This document shows, piece after piece, positions 1 to 7,502 of a stretch of 64,000 nt of DNA; position 1 is the stretch's first letter, and each line of letters begins with the position of its first letter. The notes under the pieces are model-generated. The model saw only the letters and a list, made by a program, of their open reading frames with translations, was not told the origin of the DNA and made no database searches. The translations under genes and the position numbers were made by a program. This DNA is from Lentzea aerocolonigenes (GTDB lineage Bacteria > Actinomycetota > Actinomycetes > Mycobacteriales > Pseudonocardiaceae), in NCBI RefSeq assembly GCF_000974445.1, contig NZ_BBOJ01000023.1, positions 62,001 to 126,000 on the forward strand, in the 5' to 3' direction.

Positions 1-357
1 CTCCAGCACCACCACCGAGTCGACGACCTGGTCGGCGTGGTCGCGCTCGATCGGTGGCGTCGCCGGTGACTCGGCCACCTCCTGAGGACGCGCGGCCTTC
101 GCACGCACCCGGTCCGTGACGATGTTGCGCGCCACCGTGAGCAACCAGCCGCGCACCGATCCCTTGCCGTTCACGAGGGCGTCGGGATGGCGCCACGCTC
201 GGACGAGGGTCTCCTGGACCACGTCCTCGGCAGCCGCCCGATCGCCGGTCAACCGCGTCGCGTACGCCAGCAGAGCCCGACCGTGCTCCTCGTAGAGCGA
301 TCGGATCAGCGCCTCGTCGGCCGCGGTCTCCCGTTTGCGGGAGAACAAAGCCGCCAT
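1..357 (-). CDS. ECF-type RNA polymerase sigma factor, 3' part outside window
   Basis: Reading the minus strand from an ATG at 357 gives 119 open codons with no stop before the window edge, so the C-terminal region 4 is cut off. The protein begins MAALFSRKRET. It carries a sigma region 2 (LIRSLYEEHGRALLAYATRL, then AAEDVVQETLVRAW and VRGWLLTVARNIVTDRVR), which binds core polymerase and the -10 element. The wording resembles SigL/SigK-like ECF factors, which usually have an anti-sigma gene downstream; that gene would lie left of the window. The 130 bases between this start and the next gene (358-487) should hold its promoter; I recognise no clear motif there. Confidence 0.85.
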   Translation of the reverse strand, partial: MAALFSRKRETAADEALIRSLYEEHGRALLAYATRLTGDRAAAEDVVQETLVRAWRHPDALVNGKGSVRGWLLTVARNIVTDRVRAKAARPQEVAESPATPPIERDHADQVVDSVVVLE

Positions 358-487
358 CCACCCACTCCTCCCCGCCCGCGAAACCACCTGCGAGCGTCCT
401 GTTCAAGACCTCAGCCGACACACGAGCAAAAGCGGGCTTCGGTTCAACGAGGTTTCGACGAAAAAAGATTGGAGGATGTTACTGCCG

Positions 488-1414
488 TCAGCGGGACCGG
501 TTGAGCTGCCCGACCAGTTCGGCCATCAACGTCTCCGGCATCACGTTGATGAACATCGCGTGGTCGGTCGCCGGGTCGCGCATCTCCTCGGGGAAGCTGT
601 CGATCGCGAACGGCCGGCCTGCGGGAACGTCGTAGCCGACGATGACGTGCAGGCGCGGGATCGGGAACGTCTTCGGCGGGCAGATGCCATCGGCCGACGG
701 AAAAACCACGTGCGTGCGGTGGGACGCGCTGTCCGTGTTGTTGCCGTCCCAGCAGCTGCCGAACTCGAAGCTGCGCAACGTGGTGGCGCGCCCGCACAAC
801 GGATATTTCGTCGTGTAGCGACCCGGTTTGTCCGTGCAGCCCCACCGCGCGCGAACGTTCGGGCCGTAGTCGTTCGTGAACGCCGCCGGATCGCCGGTGA
901 TCATGCGCAGGAACCGCGGCATCGGCAGCACTGCGCTCACCGGGCTGCCCTCGTACCGGATCTCGACGCTCTTCGGTTGCAGCACCACGCCCGTGTTGCC
1001 GTGGACGCCGCCGCCTGGGGCGTGCGCGTCGTGGCCCGTGCCGTCGGTCAGGCGCAGCACCGGCCAGTAGTAGGTGGAGCGGTCGTTTTTCTCGCACGTC
1101 GTGGGCGCGGCCGCGAGAGAGTCGTTCGTCGAGTTCGCGTCTGCCGACTTGTTGCCCACGTACTCGTGTGTGTGGTGCGCGCCGAACGGGAGGCCCGGTG
1201 AGACGACCGGGTTGTCCGCGTTGAGGTGCCGTTCCTCGTTCGTGCCGCAGCGGATGACGAAGCTCGGCGTCACCGGATCGGTTCGCACCTGATCGAGCTC
1301 GCTGACGTACTGGTCGGCGCTGGACGTGCTGCCGCAGAGCACGACTACCGAGGCCACGAGCACGAGAACCGCGACCGCCGCGACTGCGAGCGTCAGCGGT
1401 TTGGTCTTGGCCAC
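488..1414 (-). CDS. DUF1996 domain-containing membrane-anchored or secreted protein
   Basis: About 308 aa from a GTG start (VAKTKPLTLAV). One N-terminal hydrophobic segment (residues about 5-25, ending VVVLCGS) suggests a membrane anchor or uncleaved signal. The Cys is not in a good lipobox. The rest has the histidine-rich pattern of DUF1996 proteins: CGTNEERHLN, PGLPFGAHHTHEYVGN, STYYWPVL, a central region and HAMFINVMPE near the end. This family is common in secreted actinobacterial and fungal proteins, and its activity is unknown to me. The frame stays open upstream to 1573, but that extension would cover the promoter and start of the divergent VOC gene, so I prefer the internal GTG. The ribosome site is weak. 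Confidence 0.7.
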   Translation of the reverse strand: MAKTKPLTLAVAAVAVLVLVASVVVLCGSTSSADQYVSELDQVRTDPVTPSFVIRCGTNEERHLNADNPVVSPGLPFGAHHTHEYVGNKSADANSTNDSLAAAPTTCEKNDRSTYYWPVLRLTDGTGHDAHAPGGGVHGNTGVVLQPKSVEIRYEGSPVSAVLPMPRFLRMITGDPAAFTNDYGPNVRARWGCTDKPGRYTTKYPLCGRATTLRSFEFGSCWDGNNTDSASHRTHVVFPSADGICPPKTFPIPRLHVIVGYDVPAGRPFAIDSFPEEMRDPATDHAMFINVMPETLMAELVGQLNRSR

Positions 1415-1529
1415 GGCTACAGCTTGCCAAGCGGGCCAGGCGGGCAACAGGTGGCACGTCTCAGTTCGAGCGTTCGAGGTTGCTGATCGGAGGGTCAGAA
1501 TTCCACCGTCGAGTGGAAGGATGTCGTCA

Positions 1530-1955
1530 ATGACCAACACCATTCCCCGCTTCCACCTGGCGGTGCCGGTCACCGACCTGGGGAAGGCCCGCGCGTTCTA
1601 CGGAGGTGTGCTCGGCTGCCCGGAAGGCCGGTCGAGCGACCGCTGGATCGACTGGAACCTCTACGGCCACCAGTTCGTCACGCACCTGGTCGACGGGCCC
1701 GGCCCCGAGGTGGCGCACAACCCGGTCGACGGTCACGACGTGCCGGTGCCGCACTTCGGCGTGCTGCTCACCGAGGAGGCGTTCCTGCTGCTCGCGGACA
1801 AGCTGCAGGCGGCGGGCACGGAGTTCGTGATCGCGCCGTACCGGCGGTTCGCCGGGCAGCCCGGCGAGCAGTGGACGATGTTCTTCCGCGACCCGTCGGG
1901 GAACGCCATCGAGGTGAAGGCGTTCGCCGACGACTCACAGGTCTTCGCCACCTAG
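1530..1955 (+). CDS. VOC-family (glyoxalase/bleomycin-resistance fold) protein
   Basis: A 141-aa protein, the usual size for a single two-module VOC chain. It starts MTNTIPRFHLAVPVTDL and shows the classic opening LGKARAFYGGVLGC, then NLYGHQFVTHL and the C-terminal MFFRDPSGNAIEVKAF strand. Candidate metal ligands are the His in FHLAV, the His in YGHQFV and the final Glu in IEVK. Such proteins are small metal-dependent lyases, dioxygenases or binding proteins; the substrate is not evident. I chose ATG 1530 because GGAAGG lies 9 nt upstream, whereas the in-frame ATG at 1521 abuts it. The stop overlaps the convergent neighbour by 4 nt. The 115-base gap 1415-1529 is a divergent promoter region. 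Confidence 0.85.
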   Translation: MTNTIPRFHLAVPVTDLGKARAFYGGVLGCPEGRSSDRWIDWNLYGHQFVTHLVDGPGPEVAHNPVDGHDVPVPHFGVLLTEEAFLLLADKLQAAGTEFVIAPYRRFAGQPGEQWTMFFRDPSGNAIEVKAFADDSQVFAT

Positions 1956-2503
1956 CTGGCCGTCACCAGCGGCCGGCGGTCGTGGTCGACCACGCTGACC
2001 CGGGCCACGTCCCCCGCCCGCACCATCGCGGACCCGGCCAGCGTCACCTCACCGTCGTGCGCCCTCCACGAGCCGGCGGTGAAGTTCCTCCCGTCCTTCG
2101 TGTGCACGACGAGCCAGCAGGCTTCCCCGTCCTGCATGCCGTCGACGGTGGCCACGAGTCTCAGGCCGCTCTCGGTGTCGGTGACCTGCACGGCCAGGTG
2201 GGCGCCGGCCGACGAGGTCCCCTGCAGCAGCGCGTCGGCGGTCTCGCCGACGCCCAGGCCCTGTCCCAGCCAGACGCCCCCGGCGAGCACGCCGGCGACC
2301 ACGAAGGTCGACGTCACGGCCGTGATGCGCCCTCGGCGTCGCACGGCCTGATGTCTTTCCTCGCGAACCGTGCCCAGCGTGCGCAGGAGCAGGTGGTCCG
2401 CGTTCTGCGGAGGGCCGTTCAGCGCGGCCTCCGGTGGCAGTTCTTCCATCAGCATGGTGTCGATCTCGTTCAACTCGTTGGTGTCCAGGACGTTCGGTGC
2501 CAT
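1952..2503 (-). CDS. Single-pass membrane protein, anti-sigma-like architecture
   Basis: A 183-aa protein that I cannot assign to a named family. It has a cytoplasmic N-terminus of about 60 residues (MAPNVLDTNELNEIDTMLME), a basic stop (VRRRGR), one membrane helix (ITAVTSTFVVAGVLAGGVWL) and an outside domain of about 100 residues containing GEACWLVVHTKDGRNFTAGSW. The layout is that of actinobacterial anti-sigma or sensor proteins: inside domain, helix, extracytoplasmic beta domain. I see no HxxxCxxC zinc anti-sigma motif, so this is inference only. The outer domain looks like a small beta-sandwich. It overlaps the VOC gene's stop tail to tail. Confidence 0.65.
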   Translation of the reverse strand: MAPNVLDTNELNEIDTMLMEELPPEAALNGPPQNADHLLLRTLGTVREERHQAVRRRGRITAVTSTFVVAGVLAGGVWLGQGLGVGETADALLQGTSSAGAHLAVQVTDTESGLRLVATVDGMQDGEACWLVVHTKDGRNFTAGSWRAHDGEVTLAGSAMVRAGDVARVSVVDHDRRPLVTAS

Positions 2504-2666
2504 GCGCTGGCGGACGCGGCAATGGACACGGTCACGCGGAACGATGCACTCATTTTCCCCTTCTTCAGTCCCGCGCCAGTTGCGGTGACCGACACCCTCA
2601 AAACGAGCCTGCGAGGAAGTTGGTTCAACGCAGATACAACGACGTTGCTCAACCCACAGGAGACGG

Positions 2667-2703
2667 TTGACCTGGGCCTCCGACAGCTTCTAGGGTCTCG
2701 TAT
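2667..2703 (+). promoter_or_regulatory. Sigma-70-like promoter, probably giving a leaderless GntR mRNA
   Basis: TTGACC at 2667-2672 is followed by an 18-nt spacer and TAGGGT at 2691-2696. The predicted transcription start is about 2703-2704, at the ATG of the regulator gene. No Shine-Dalgarno sequence fits between promoter and start. The stretch after it (CGTATATGATGTATGA) is AT-rich and could hold the GntR operator. The rest of the 200-base gap 2504-2703 shows nothing else I recognise. Confidence 0.5.
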
Positions 2704-3351
2704 ATGATGTATGACCGGGCGGAAGCGCCTCCCGCCTCTCGCACGGACTTCGTTCTGGAATCGATCAAAGAAGCGATTCTCAACGGAAAGCTGAAGCCCG
2801 GTCAGGCGCTCGTGGAAACAGATCTCGCGGCCGCGTTGAAGGTCTCGAAGACTCCGGTGCGCGAGGCGCTCAAGACGCTCGCCGGATCGGGGCTCGTCGT
2901 GATGAGCCCGTACAAGGGCGCCGCGGTCCGCACGGTCGACGCCGCCATGGCCGCCTCCGTCTACGACGTGCGCATGCTGATGGAGCCGGAGGCGTTGCGC
3001 CGCGCGATCGGGCTGGGCGCCTCCTTCGACGACGCCGCGCTGGCGCTGGAGGACGTCTCCGACCTGGCGCGGCGGTCCCTGGCCAACCGCCGCTTCCACC
3101 GCGCGCTGTACGCCGGGTGCGGCAACCCGTTGATGATCGAGATCCTGGACGGTCTGCGCGACCAGGCCGCGCTGATCACCGTCGCCGGGTGGGGCATCTG
3201 CCCGACCTGGGACGACGAGGCCGCCGAGCACCGCGCGATCCTCGCCGCCGCCGTGCGGGGCGAGGCCGGCCACGCCAGCGAACTACTCCGCCGCCACATC
3301 CAGACCTTCGCCGACCGAGTAGTTGAGGAGCTTCCCGATGGCGTTCGATGA
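2704..3351 (+). CDS. GntR-family (FadR/FCD subfamily) transcriptional regulator
   Basis: A 215-aa protein of typical FCD-GntR length. The winged helix lies at about residues 15-80: LESIKEAILNGKLKPGQAL, LAAALKVSKTPVREALKTL, GLVVMSPYKGAAVRT. A helical FCD effector domain follows, with VYDVRMLMEPEALRRAIG, NRRFHRALYAGCGN (metal His candidate) and DEAAEHRAILAAAVRGE. FCD regulators commonly respond to sugar acids or other carboxylates. The gene overlaps the DapA-family gene by 14 nt and heads its operon, so it very likely controls those enzymes and itself. Tandem ATGs at 2704 and 2707 both fit the leaderless promoter. Confidence 0.92.
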   Translation: MMYDRAEAPPASRTDFVLESIKEAILNGKLKPGQALVETDLAAALKVSKTPVREALKTLAGSGLVVMSPYKGAAVRTVDAAMAASVYDVRMLMEPEALRRAIGLGASFDDAALALEDVSDLARRSLANRRFHRALYAGCGNPLMIEILDGLRDQAALITVAGWGICPTWDDEAAEHRAILAAAVRGEAGHASELLRRHIQTFADRVVEELPDGVR

Positions 3352-4243
3352 CCTCTCCGAACAGCTCGCGTCCGTCGTGGCGATCACCGTCACACCGTTC
3401 GACGCCGACGGCGCGATCGACGAGAAGAACTACGCCGCGGTCGTGGACCGGATGGTCGAGGGTGGCGTTTCGGTCGTGACGCCGAACGGCAACACGAGCG
3501 AGTTCTACACGTTGTCCGCTCTTGAGACCGAGCGCGCGCTTTCCATCACCGTGGACACCGTCGGCGATCGTGCCGCGATCATCGCCGGGGTCGGGCACGA
3601 TCTCGCGAGTGCGGTGACCGCCGCGAAGTTCGCCGATCGCGCCGGTGCTCAGGGCGTCATGATCCACCAGCCCGTGCACCCGTACGTGTCGCTGGACGGG
3701 TGGGTCGACTACCACCGGGCGATCGCGTCCTCCGTGCCCGAGCTGAGCGTGATCCTGTACGTGCGGAACCCGCGGATCGGCGGCGCGCAGATCGCCGCGC
3801 TGGCGGACGCGTGCCCGAACGTGGTGGGCGTGAAGTACGCGGTGCCGGACCCGGTGCGGTTCGCGTCCGTCGCGCGCGATGCCGGGCTGGACCGGCTGAC
3901 GTGGGTCGCGGGGCTGGCCGAGCTGTCGGCGCCGGGGTACTTCGCGGTCGGGGCGACGGGGTTCACGTCCGGGCTGGCGAACGTGGCGCCGCAACTGTCG
4001 GTGCAGTTCTTCCGCTGTCTTCAGGCCGGCGAGTTCGGTGCGGCGATGGAGATCTGGGAGTTCATCCGCGGGTTCGAGGAGCTGCGGGCGTTGAACGAGT
4101 CGGCGAACAACGTGTCGGTGGTGAAGGAAGCGTTGGCACAGCTCGGGTTGTGCCGGCGGGACGTGCGTCCGCCCGCTTCGGTTCTGTCGGAGGCCGACCG
4201 TTCTGCCGTTGGTGTGTTGCTGAACTCGTGGAGCCTGCTGTGA
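3338..4243 (+). CDS. DapA-family (dihydrodipicolinate synthase/KDG aldolase-like) lyase
   Basis: A 301-aa TIM-barrel enzyme of the N-acetylneuraminate lyase/DHDPS superfamily. The superfamily catalyses Schiff-base aldol or dehydration reactions on 2-keto acids. Visible features: ITVTPFDADGAIDEKNY, the loop TPNGNTSEFYTLS, the catalytic Tyr (Y141 in SVILYVRNP) and the Schiff-base Lys (K166 in VVGVKYAV). The NGNTSEFYTLS form resembles 5-dehydro-4-deoxyglucarate dehydratase or 2-keto-3-deoxy-sugar-acid aldolase branches more than lysine-biosynthetic DapA. The context with a GntR-FCD regulator and a sugar-acid dehydratase supports this. Start: ATG 3338 with GAGGAG 7 nt upstream, inside the end of the regulator gene. 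Exact substrate unknown. Confidence 0.88.
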   Translation: MAFDDLSEQLASVVAITVTPFDADGAIDEKNYAAVVDRMVEGGVSVVTPNGNTSEFYTLSALETERALSITVDTVGDRAAIIAGVGHDLASAVTAAKFADRAGAQGVMIHQPVHPYVSLDGWVDYHRAIASSVPELSVILYVRNPRIGGAQIAALADACPNVVGVKYAVPDPVRFASVARDAGLDRLTWVAGLAELSAPGYFAVGATGFTSGLANVAPQLSVQFFRCLQAGEFGAAMEIWEFIRGFEELRALNESANNVSVVKEALAQLGLCRRDVRPPASVLSEADRSAVGVLLNSWSLL

Positions 4244-5946
4244 CGTTGCGCAGCAGCGAGTGGTTCGACGGCGAGGGGTTGCGGGCGTTCTCGCACAACG
4301 CCCGGATGCGCCAGCTGGGCATGAACCCGTCCGAGCACCTCGGCAAGCCGGTCATCGCGATCCTCAACACGTGGAGCGGCATCAACCCGTGCCACATGCA
4401 CCTGCGGGAGCGGGCCAAGCAGGTCGAGCGCGGTGTGTGGGAGGCCGGCGGTTATCCGTTGGAGTTCCCGGTTTCCACGTTGTCGGAGACGTACCAGAAG
4501 CCGACTCCCATGCTGTACCGGAACATGCTGTCGATGGAGACCGAGGAGATCCTGCGGTCGTACCCCGTCGACGGCTGCGTTCTGATGGGCGGCTGCGACA
4601 AGACCACGCCCGCGTTGCTGATGGGTGCCGCTTCCGCCGGTCTGCCCACGGTTTTCGTTCCCGCGGGACCGATGCTGCGGGGCAACTGGCGTGGCGAGAA
4701 GCTCGCGTCGGGCACGGACATGTGGCGGTACTGGGACGAGAAGCGCGCGGGGACGATCTCTTCTTCGGACTGGGCAGAGATCCAGTCCGGGCTGGCCCGC
4801 TCCCCCGGCACGTGCATGACGATGGGCACGGCGTCGACGATGACCGCCGCCGCCGAGGCGCTGGGACTCACTTTGCCCGGTGCGTCGTCGATTCCGGCGG
4901 TCGACTCGGCCCACCACCGGATGGCGGCGGCGTCCGGCCTGCGGATCGTCGAGATGGTGCGCGAAGGTCTGACGATCGGCGACGTGCTGTCCGCCGAGGC
5001 GTACGAGGACGCGATCCGGACCGTGCTGGCGCTGGGCGGCTCGACGAACTCGTACATCCACCTGATCGCGATGGCCGGGCGGTCGCAGATCCCGTTGTCG
5101 CTGGACGACTTCGACCGGTTGTCCCGCGAAGTCCCCGTGCTGGCCTCGGTTCAGCCCGCCGGATCGTTCCTGATGGAGGACTTCTACTACGCCGGCGGGC
5201 TGCGCGGATTGCTGTCGAGGTTGCGGGACTCGTTGCACCTCAAGCGGATCACGGTGACCGGGCGGACGTTCGGCGAGGACCTCGACGGCGCCGAGGTGTA
5301 CGACTCGGCGGTGATCCGGACTCTGGACGACCCGATCTCGGCCGAGGGCGGACTGGCTGTGCTGCGCGGCAACCTGGCTCCTGACGGTGCGGTGATCAAG
5401 TACGTGGCGGCAGATCCGTCGTTGTGGCGGCACACCGGGCCCGCCGTGGTCTTCCACGGCTACAAGGACTTGCAGGCACGGATCAACTCACCTCTGCTGG
5501 AGGTGACTCGTGACTCGGTGATCGTGCTGGCCGGGGGCGGCCCCAAGGGCGGGCCCGGCATGCCGGAGTACGGGATGCTGCCGATCCCGGACAAGCTGCT
5601 TCGAGAGGGAGTCCGGGACATGGTGCGCGTGTCAGACGCGCGGATGAGCGGAACTTCTTACGGCGCTTGCGTTCTGCACGTGGCACCGGAGGCGCACGTC
5701 GGTGGGCCGTTGGCGCTCGTGCGTGACGGCGACCTGGTGACGTTGGACGTCGAGGCGCGCGTGTTGCGCGTGGAGATCTCCGACGAGGAGATGGAACGGC
5801 GTCGTGCCGTGTGGACCGCACCGCCGCCGAAGTTCGAACGCGGCTACGGTGCCTTGTACTACGAGCACATCACGCAGGCCAACGAGGGCTGCGACTTCGA
5901 GTTCCTGTCACGCCCGGGAGTGAACCCCGAACCCAACGCCCACTAG
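4240..5946 (+). CDS. IlvD/Edd-family dehydratase, probable sugar-acid (arabonate/xylonate-type) dehydratase
   Basis: 568 aa, the size of pentonate dehydratases of the IlvD/Edd family, which remove water from sugar acids to give 2-keto-3-deoxy acids. The three likely iron-sulfur cysteines are C51 (INPCHMH), C119 (GGCDKTTP, with the Lys that is often carboxylated) and C192 (SPGTCMTMGTAST). Other family signatures are VSTLSETYQKPTPML, ALGGSTNSYIHL and KGGPGMPEYGMLPIP. The GTG start overlaps the previous stop (GTGA), so translation is coupled. With the DapA-like lyase this gives a two-step route from a sugar acid to central metabolism. True dihydroxyacid dehydratase for branched-chain amino acids is less likely from context. 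The 3' end overlaps the convergent hydrolase by 39 nt. Confidence 0.9.
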   Translation: MTLRSSEWFDGEGLRAFSHNARMRQLGMNPSEHLGKPVIAILNTWSGINPCHMHLRERAKQVERGVWEAGGYPLEFPVSTLSETYQKPTPMLYRNMLSMETEEILRSYPVDGCVLMGGCDKTTPALLMGAASAGLPTVFVPAGPMLRGNWRGEKLASGTDMWRYWDEKRAGTISSSDWAEIQSGLARSPGTCMTMGTASTMTAAAEALGLTLPGASSIPAVDSAHHRMAAASGLRIVEMVREGLTIGDVLSAEAYEDAIRTVLALGGSTNSYIHLIAMAGRSQIPLSLDDFDRLSREVPVLASVQPAGSFLMEDFYYAGGLRGLLSRLRDSLHLKRITVTGRTFGEDLDGAEVYDSAVIRTLDDPISAEGGLAVLRGNLAPDGAVIKYVAADPSLWRHTGPAVVFHGYKDLQARINSPLLEVTRDSVIVLAGGGPKGGPGMPEYGMLPIPDKLLREGVRDMVRVSDARMSGTSYGACVLHVAPEAHVGGPLALVRDGDLVTLDVEARVLRVEISDEEMERRRAVWTAPPPKFERGYGALYYEHITQANEGCDFEFLSRPGVNPEPNAH

Positions 5947-6789
5947 CGCCTCCCGCTGCCAGTCGTCCGTCCCGTTCAGCTGACTGCGCAGATACGCCGT
6001 GGTGAGCCGCTGCACGGTCGCGACCCGCTCGGGGCTCTCGTCCGTGGTCTCGGCGACGTCGTACCCGGAGACGCCGCCGAGCCCGTGCTCGCCGCCTTCG
6101 AGGATCAGCAGCTCCTTCGGGCCGGGCGACAGGTGGAACGGGTCGGTGTGCCACTCCGGGCCGTTGGTCGTGAGGTGCTCGGAGCCGTCCTTGTCGCCCG
6201 CCACGACGAGGGCCGGGGTCGTCATGGCACTGAAGTCCGAGGTCAGCATGAACGAGTAGTTCTCCTTGACGACGTCGGTCAACCCTTCGCCGCCGCCGGT
6301 GGAGCCGAGCAGCACGCCCGTCCTGATGCGTTCGTCCTTCAGGCTGGTCTTGTCGGTCGTCATGCCCAGCAGCAGGCTCGCGGTGTGCCCGCCCATCGAG
6401 TGGCCGGCGACCGCGATCTTCGTGCGGTCGAGCCGGCCCTGCAGCTGCGGCACGGCCTTCTCGATCTCGTCGAGGCGGTCGATGACGTGCGACATGTCCT
6501 CGGCGCGTTCCTTCCAGAACATCGGCGCGCCGGGGGTGTCCACGGGCAGGTTCAGGGTCCTGCTGCTCAGGTGCGTGGGCTGGAGGACGACGAAGCCCTG
6601 CTCGGCCCAGTGGTTCGCGAGCGGCGCGTAGCCGTTGAGCGAGGACAGGTGGTTCGAGTAGCCCTGCCCGTGGGACAGCAGGATGATCGGCAGCCCGCTT
6701 CCCTCGGTCGGCGCGGAGACCTTCAACTGCAGGTCAACGGGCCTGCCGGGGATTTCGAGCACGACAGGGCTCACCGTGAAGACGGTCAT
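5908..6789 (-). CDS. Alpha/beta hydrolase (chlorophyllase/PAF-acetylhydrolase-like)
   Basis: A 293-aa alpha/beta hydrolase. It shows the strand-turn LPIILLSHGQGYSN (oxyanion region), the nucleophile elbow VAGHSMGGHTAS (Ser in GHSMG), the acid ALVVAGDKDGSEH and the catalytic His in LEGGEHGLGG. No signal peptide is visible, so it is probably cytoplasmic. Substrate unknown. AAGGGGA precedes the ATG at good spacing. It is divergent from a TetR regulator across a 106-base gap holding two copies of a putative operator, so it is probably the regulated target. Confidence 0.88.
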   Translation of the reverse strand: MTVFTVSPVVLEIPGRPVDLQLKVSAPTEGSGLPIILLSHGQGYSNHLSSLNGYAPLANHWAEQGFVVLQPTHLSSRTLNLPVDTPGAPMFWKERAEDMSHVIDRLDEIEKAVPQLQGRLDRTKIAVAGHSMGGHTASLLLGMTTDKTSLKDERIRTGVLLGSTGGGEGLTDVVKENYSFMLTSDFSAMTTPALVVAGDKDGSEHLTTNGPEWHTDPFHLSPGPKELLILEGGEHGLGGVSGYDVAETTDESPERVATVQRLTTAYLRSQLNGTDDWQREALVGVGFGVHSRA

Positions 6790-6822
6790 TGGTTCCCCTT
6801 CGAGTAGTCTGTCGCCTTAAGT

Positions 6823-6859
6823 GGAGCGATGTTCCGGAACGATACGGAGCGCTGTTCCG
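6823..6859. promoter_or_regulatory. Doubled TetR-type operator in divergent promoter
   Basis: GGAGCGATGTTCCG at 6823-6836 recurs as GGAGCGCTGTTCCG at 6846-6859, 23 nt apart and differing in one base. Each copy is an imperfect inverted repeat of GGAxC/GTTCC type, and between them runs the perfect palindrome GTTCCGGAAC (6831-6840). The position, between the hydrolase and TetR genes, is that of an autoregulatory operator. Confidence 0.6.
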
Positions 6860-6895
6860 CTTTGTCAACCGCGTCGGGATTCGAGGGGAGTGCGC

Positions 6896-7450
6896 GTGCC
6901 ACCACGCAAGCGGGCAGACGCCGTGCGCAACGAGCAGACGCTGCTCGCGGCCGCGGCCGAGGTGTTCGTCAGGTCCGGCGTAGACGCCCCGATCCGCGAG
7001 ATCGCGGCGGAGGCGGGCGTCGGCATGGGCACGATCTACCGCCACTTCCCCACCCGCGCGGACCTCGTCGTGGCGGTCTACCGGCACCAGGTCGAGGCGT
7101 GCGCTTCCGCCGGACCCTCGCTGTTGTCCACTTCGGACTCACCGTTTTCGGCTTTGCGGGCGTGGATCGACCTGTTCGTGGACTTCCTGGTGACCAAGCA
7201 CGGGCTGGCCGGGGCGATGCAGTCGGACAGCAGCGGGTTCGAGGCGCTGCACGGGTACTTCCTCGACCGGCTCGGGCCGGTGTGCGAGTCGCTGCTGCGG
7301 GCCGCGGCCGAAGCCGGGGAGATCCGTGGAGATGTGCGGCCGTACGAGCTGATGCGCGGGATCGGGAACCTGTGCATCGGGCGCGACGACGACGAGCGTT
7401 ACGACCCGCGGCGGCTGATCTCTTTGCTGCTGGACGGACTCCGGCTCTGA
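6896..7450 (+). CDS. TetR-family transcriptional regulator
   Basis: 184 aa from GTG 6896 (VPPRKRADAVRN), with GAGGGGAG 5 nt upstream. The TetR helix-turn-helix is clear: NEQTLLAAAAEVFVRSGVDA, IREIAAEAGVGMGTIYRHF, PTRADLVVAVYRHQVEA. The C-terminal ligand domain (FSALRAWIDLFVDFLVTKHG, SLLRAAAEAGEIRGDV) matches the AcrR/SbtR-like branch often adjacent to oxidoreductases and hydrolases. It probably represses itself and the divergent alpha/beta hydrolase. The ligand is unknown. Confidence 0.92.
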   Translation: MPPRKRADAVRNEQTLLAAAAEVFVRSGVDAPIREIAAEAGVGMGTIYRHFPTRADLVVAVYRHQVEACASAGPSLLSTSDSPFSALRAWIDLFVDFLVTKHGLAGAMQSDSSGFEALHGYFLDRLGPVCESLLRAAAEAGEIRGDVRPYELMRGIGNLCIGRDDDERYDPRRLISLLLDGLRL

Positions 7451-7458
7451 ACAAGGGA

Positions 7459-7487
7459 TTGCCCCCGGACGAGATGTCCGAGGGCAA
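7459..7487. terminator. Bidirectional hairpin terminator
   Basis: TTGCCCCCGGAC (7459-7470) pairs with GTCCGAGGGCAA (7476-7487) with one mismatch and a 5-nt loop. It sits between the convergent TetR and PQQ-dehydrogenase genes. There is no T-tract, as is usual in high-GC actinobacteria. Confidence 0.7.
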
Positions 7488-7502
7488 CCGGTAGTGGTGC
7501 AG

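Noticed and set aside
335-1201. Plus-strand frame opposite the DUF1996 gene
   Set aside because: Antisense, composed mainly of Arg, Val and Ala, with no motif, while the minus strand encodes a recognisable family.
3700-5946. Long N-terminal extension of the dehydratase to 748 codons
   Set aside because: The extension lies in another frame of the DapA-family gene and is Arg/Gly-rich. The GTG at 4240 gives the normal family length and a GTGA overlap.
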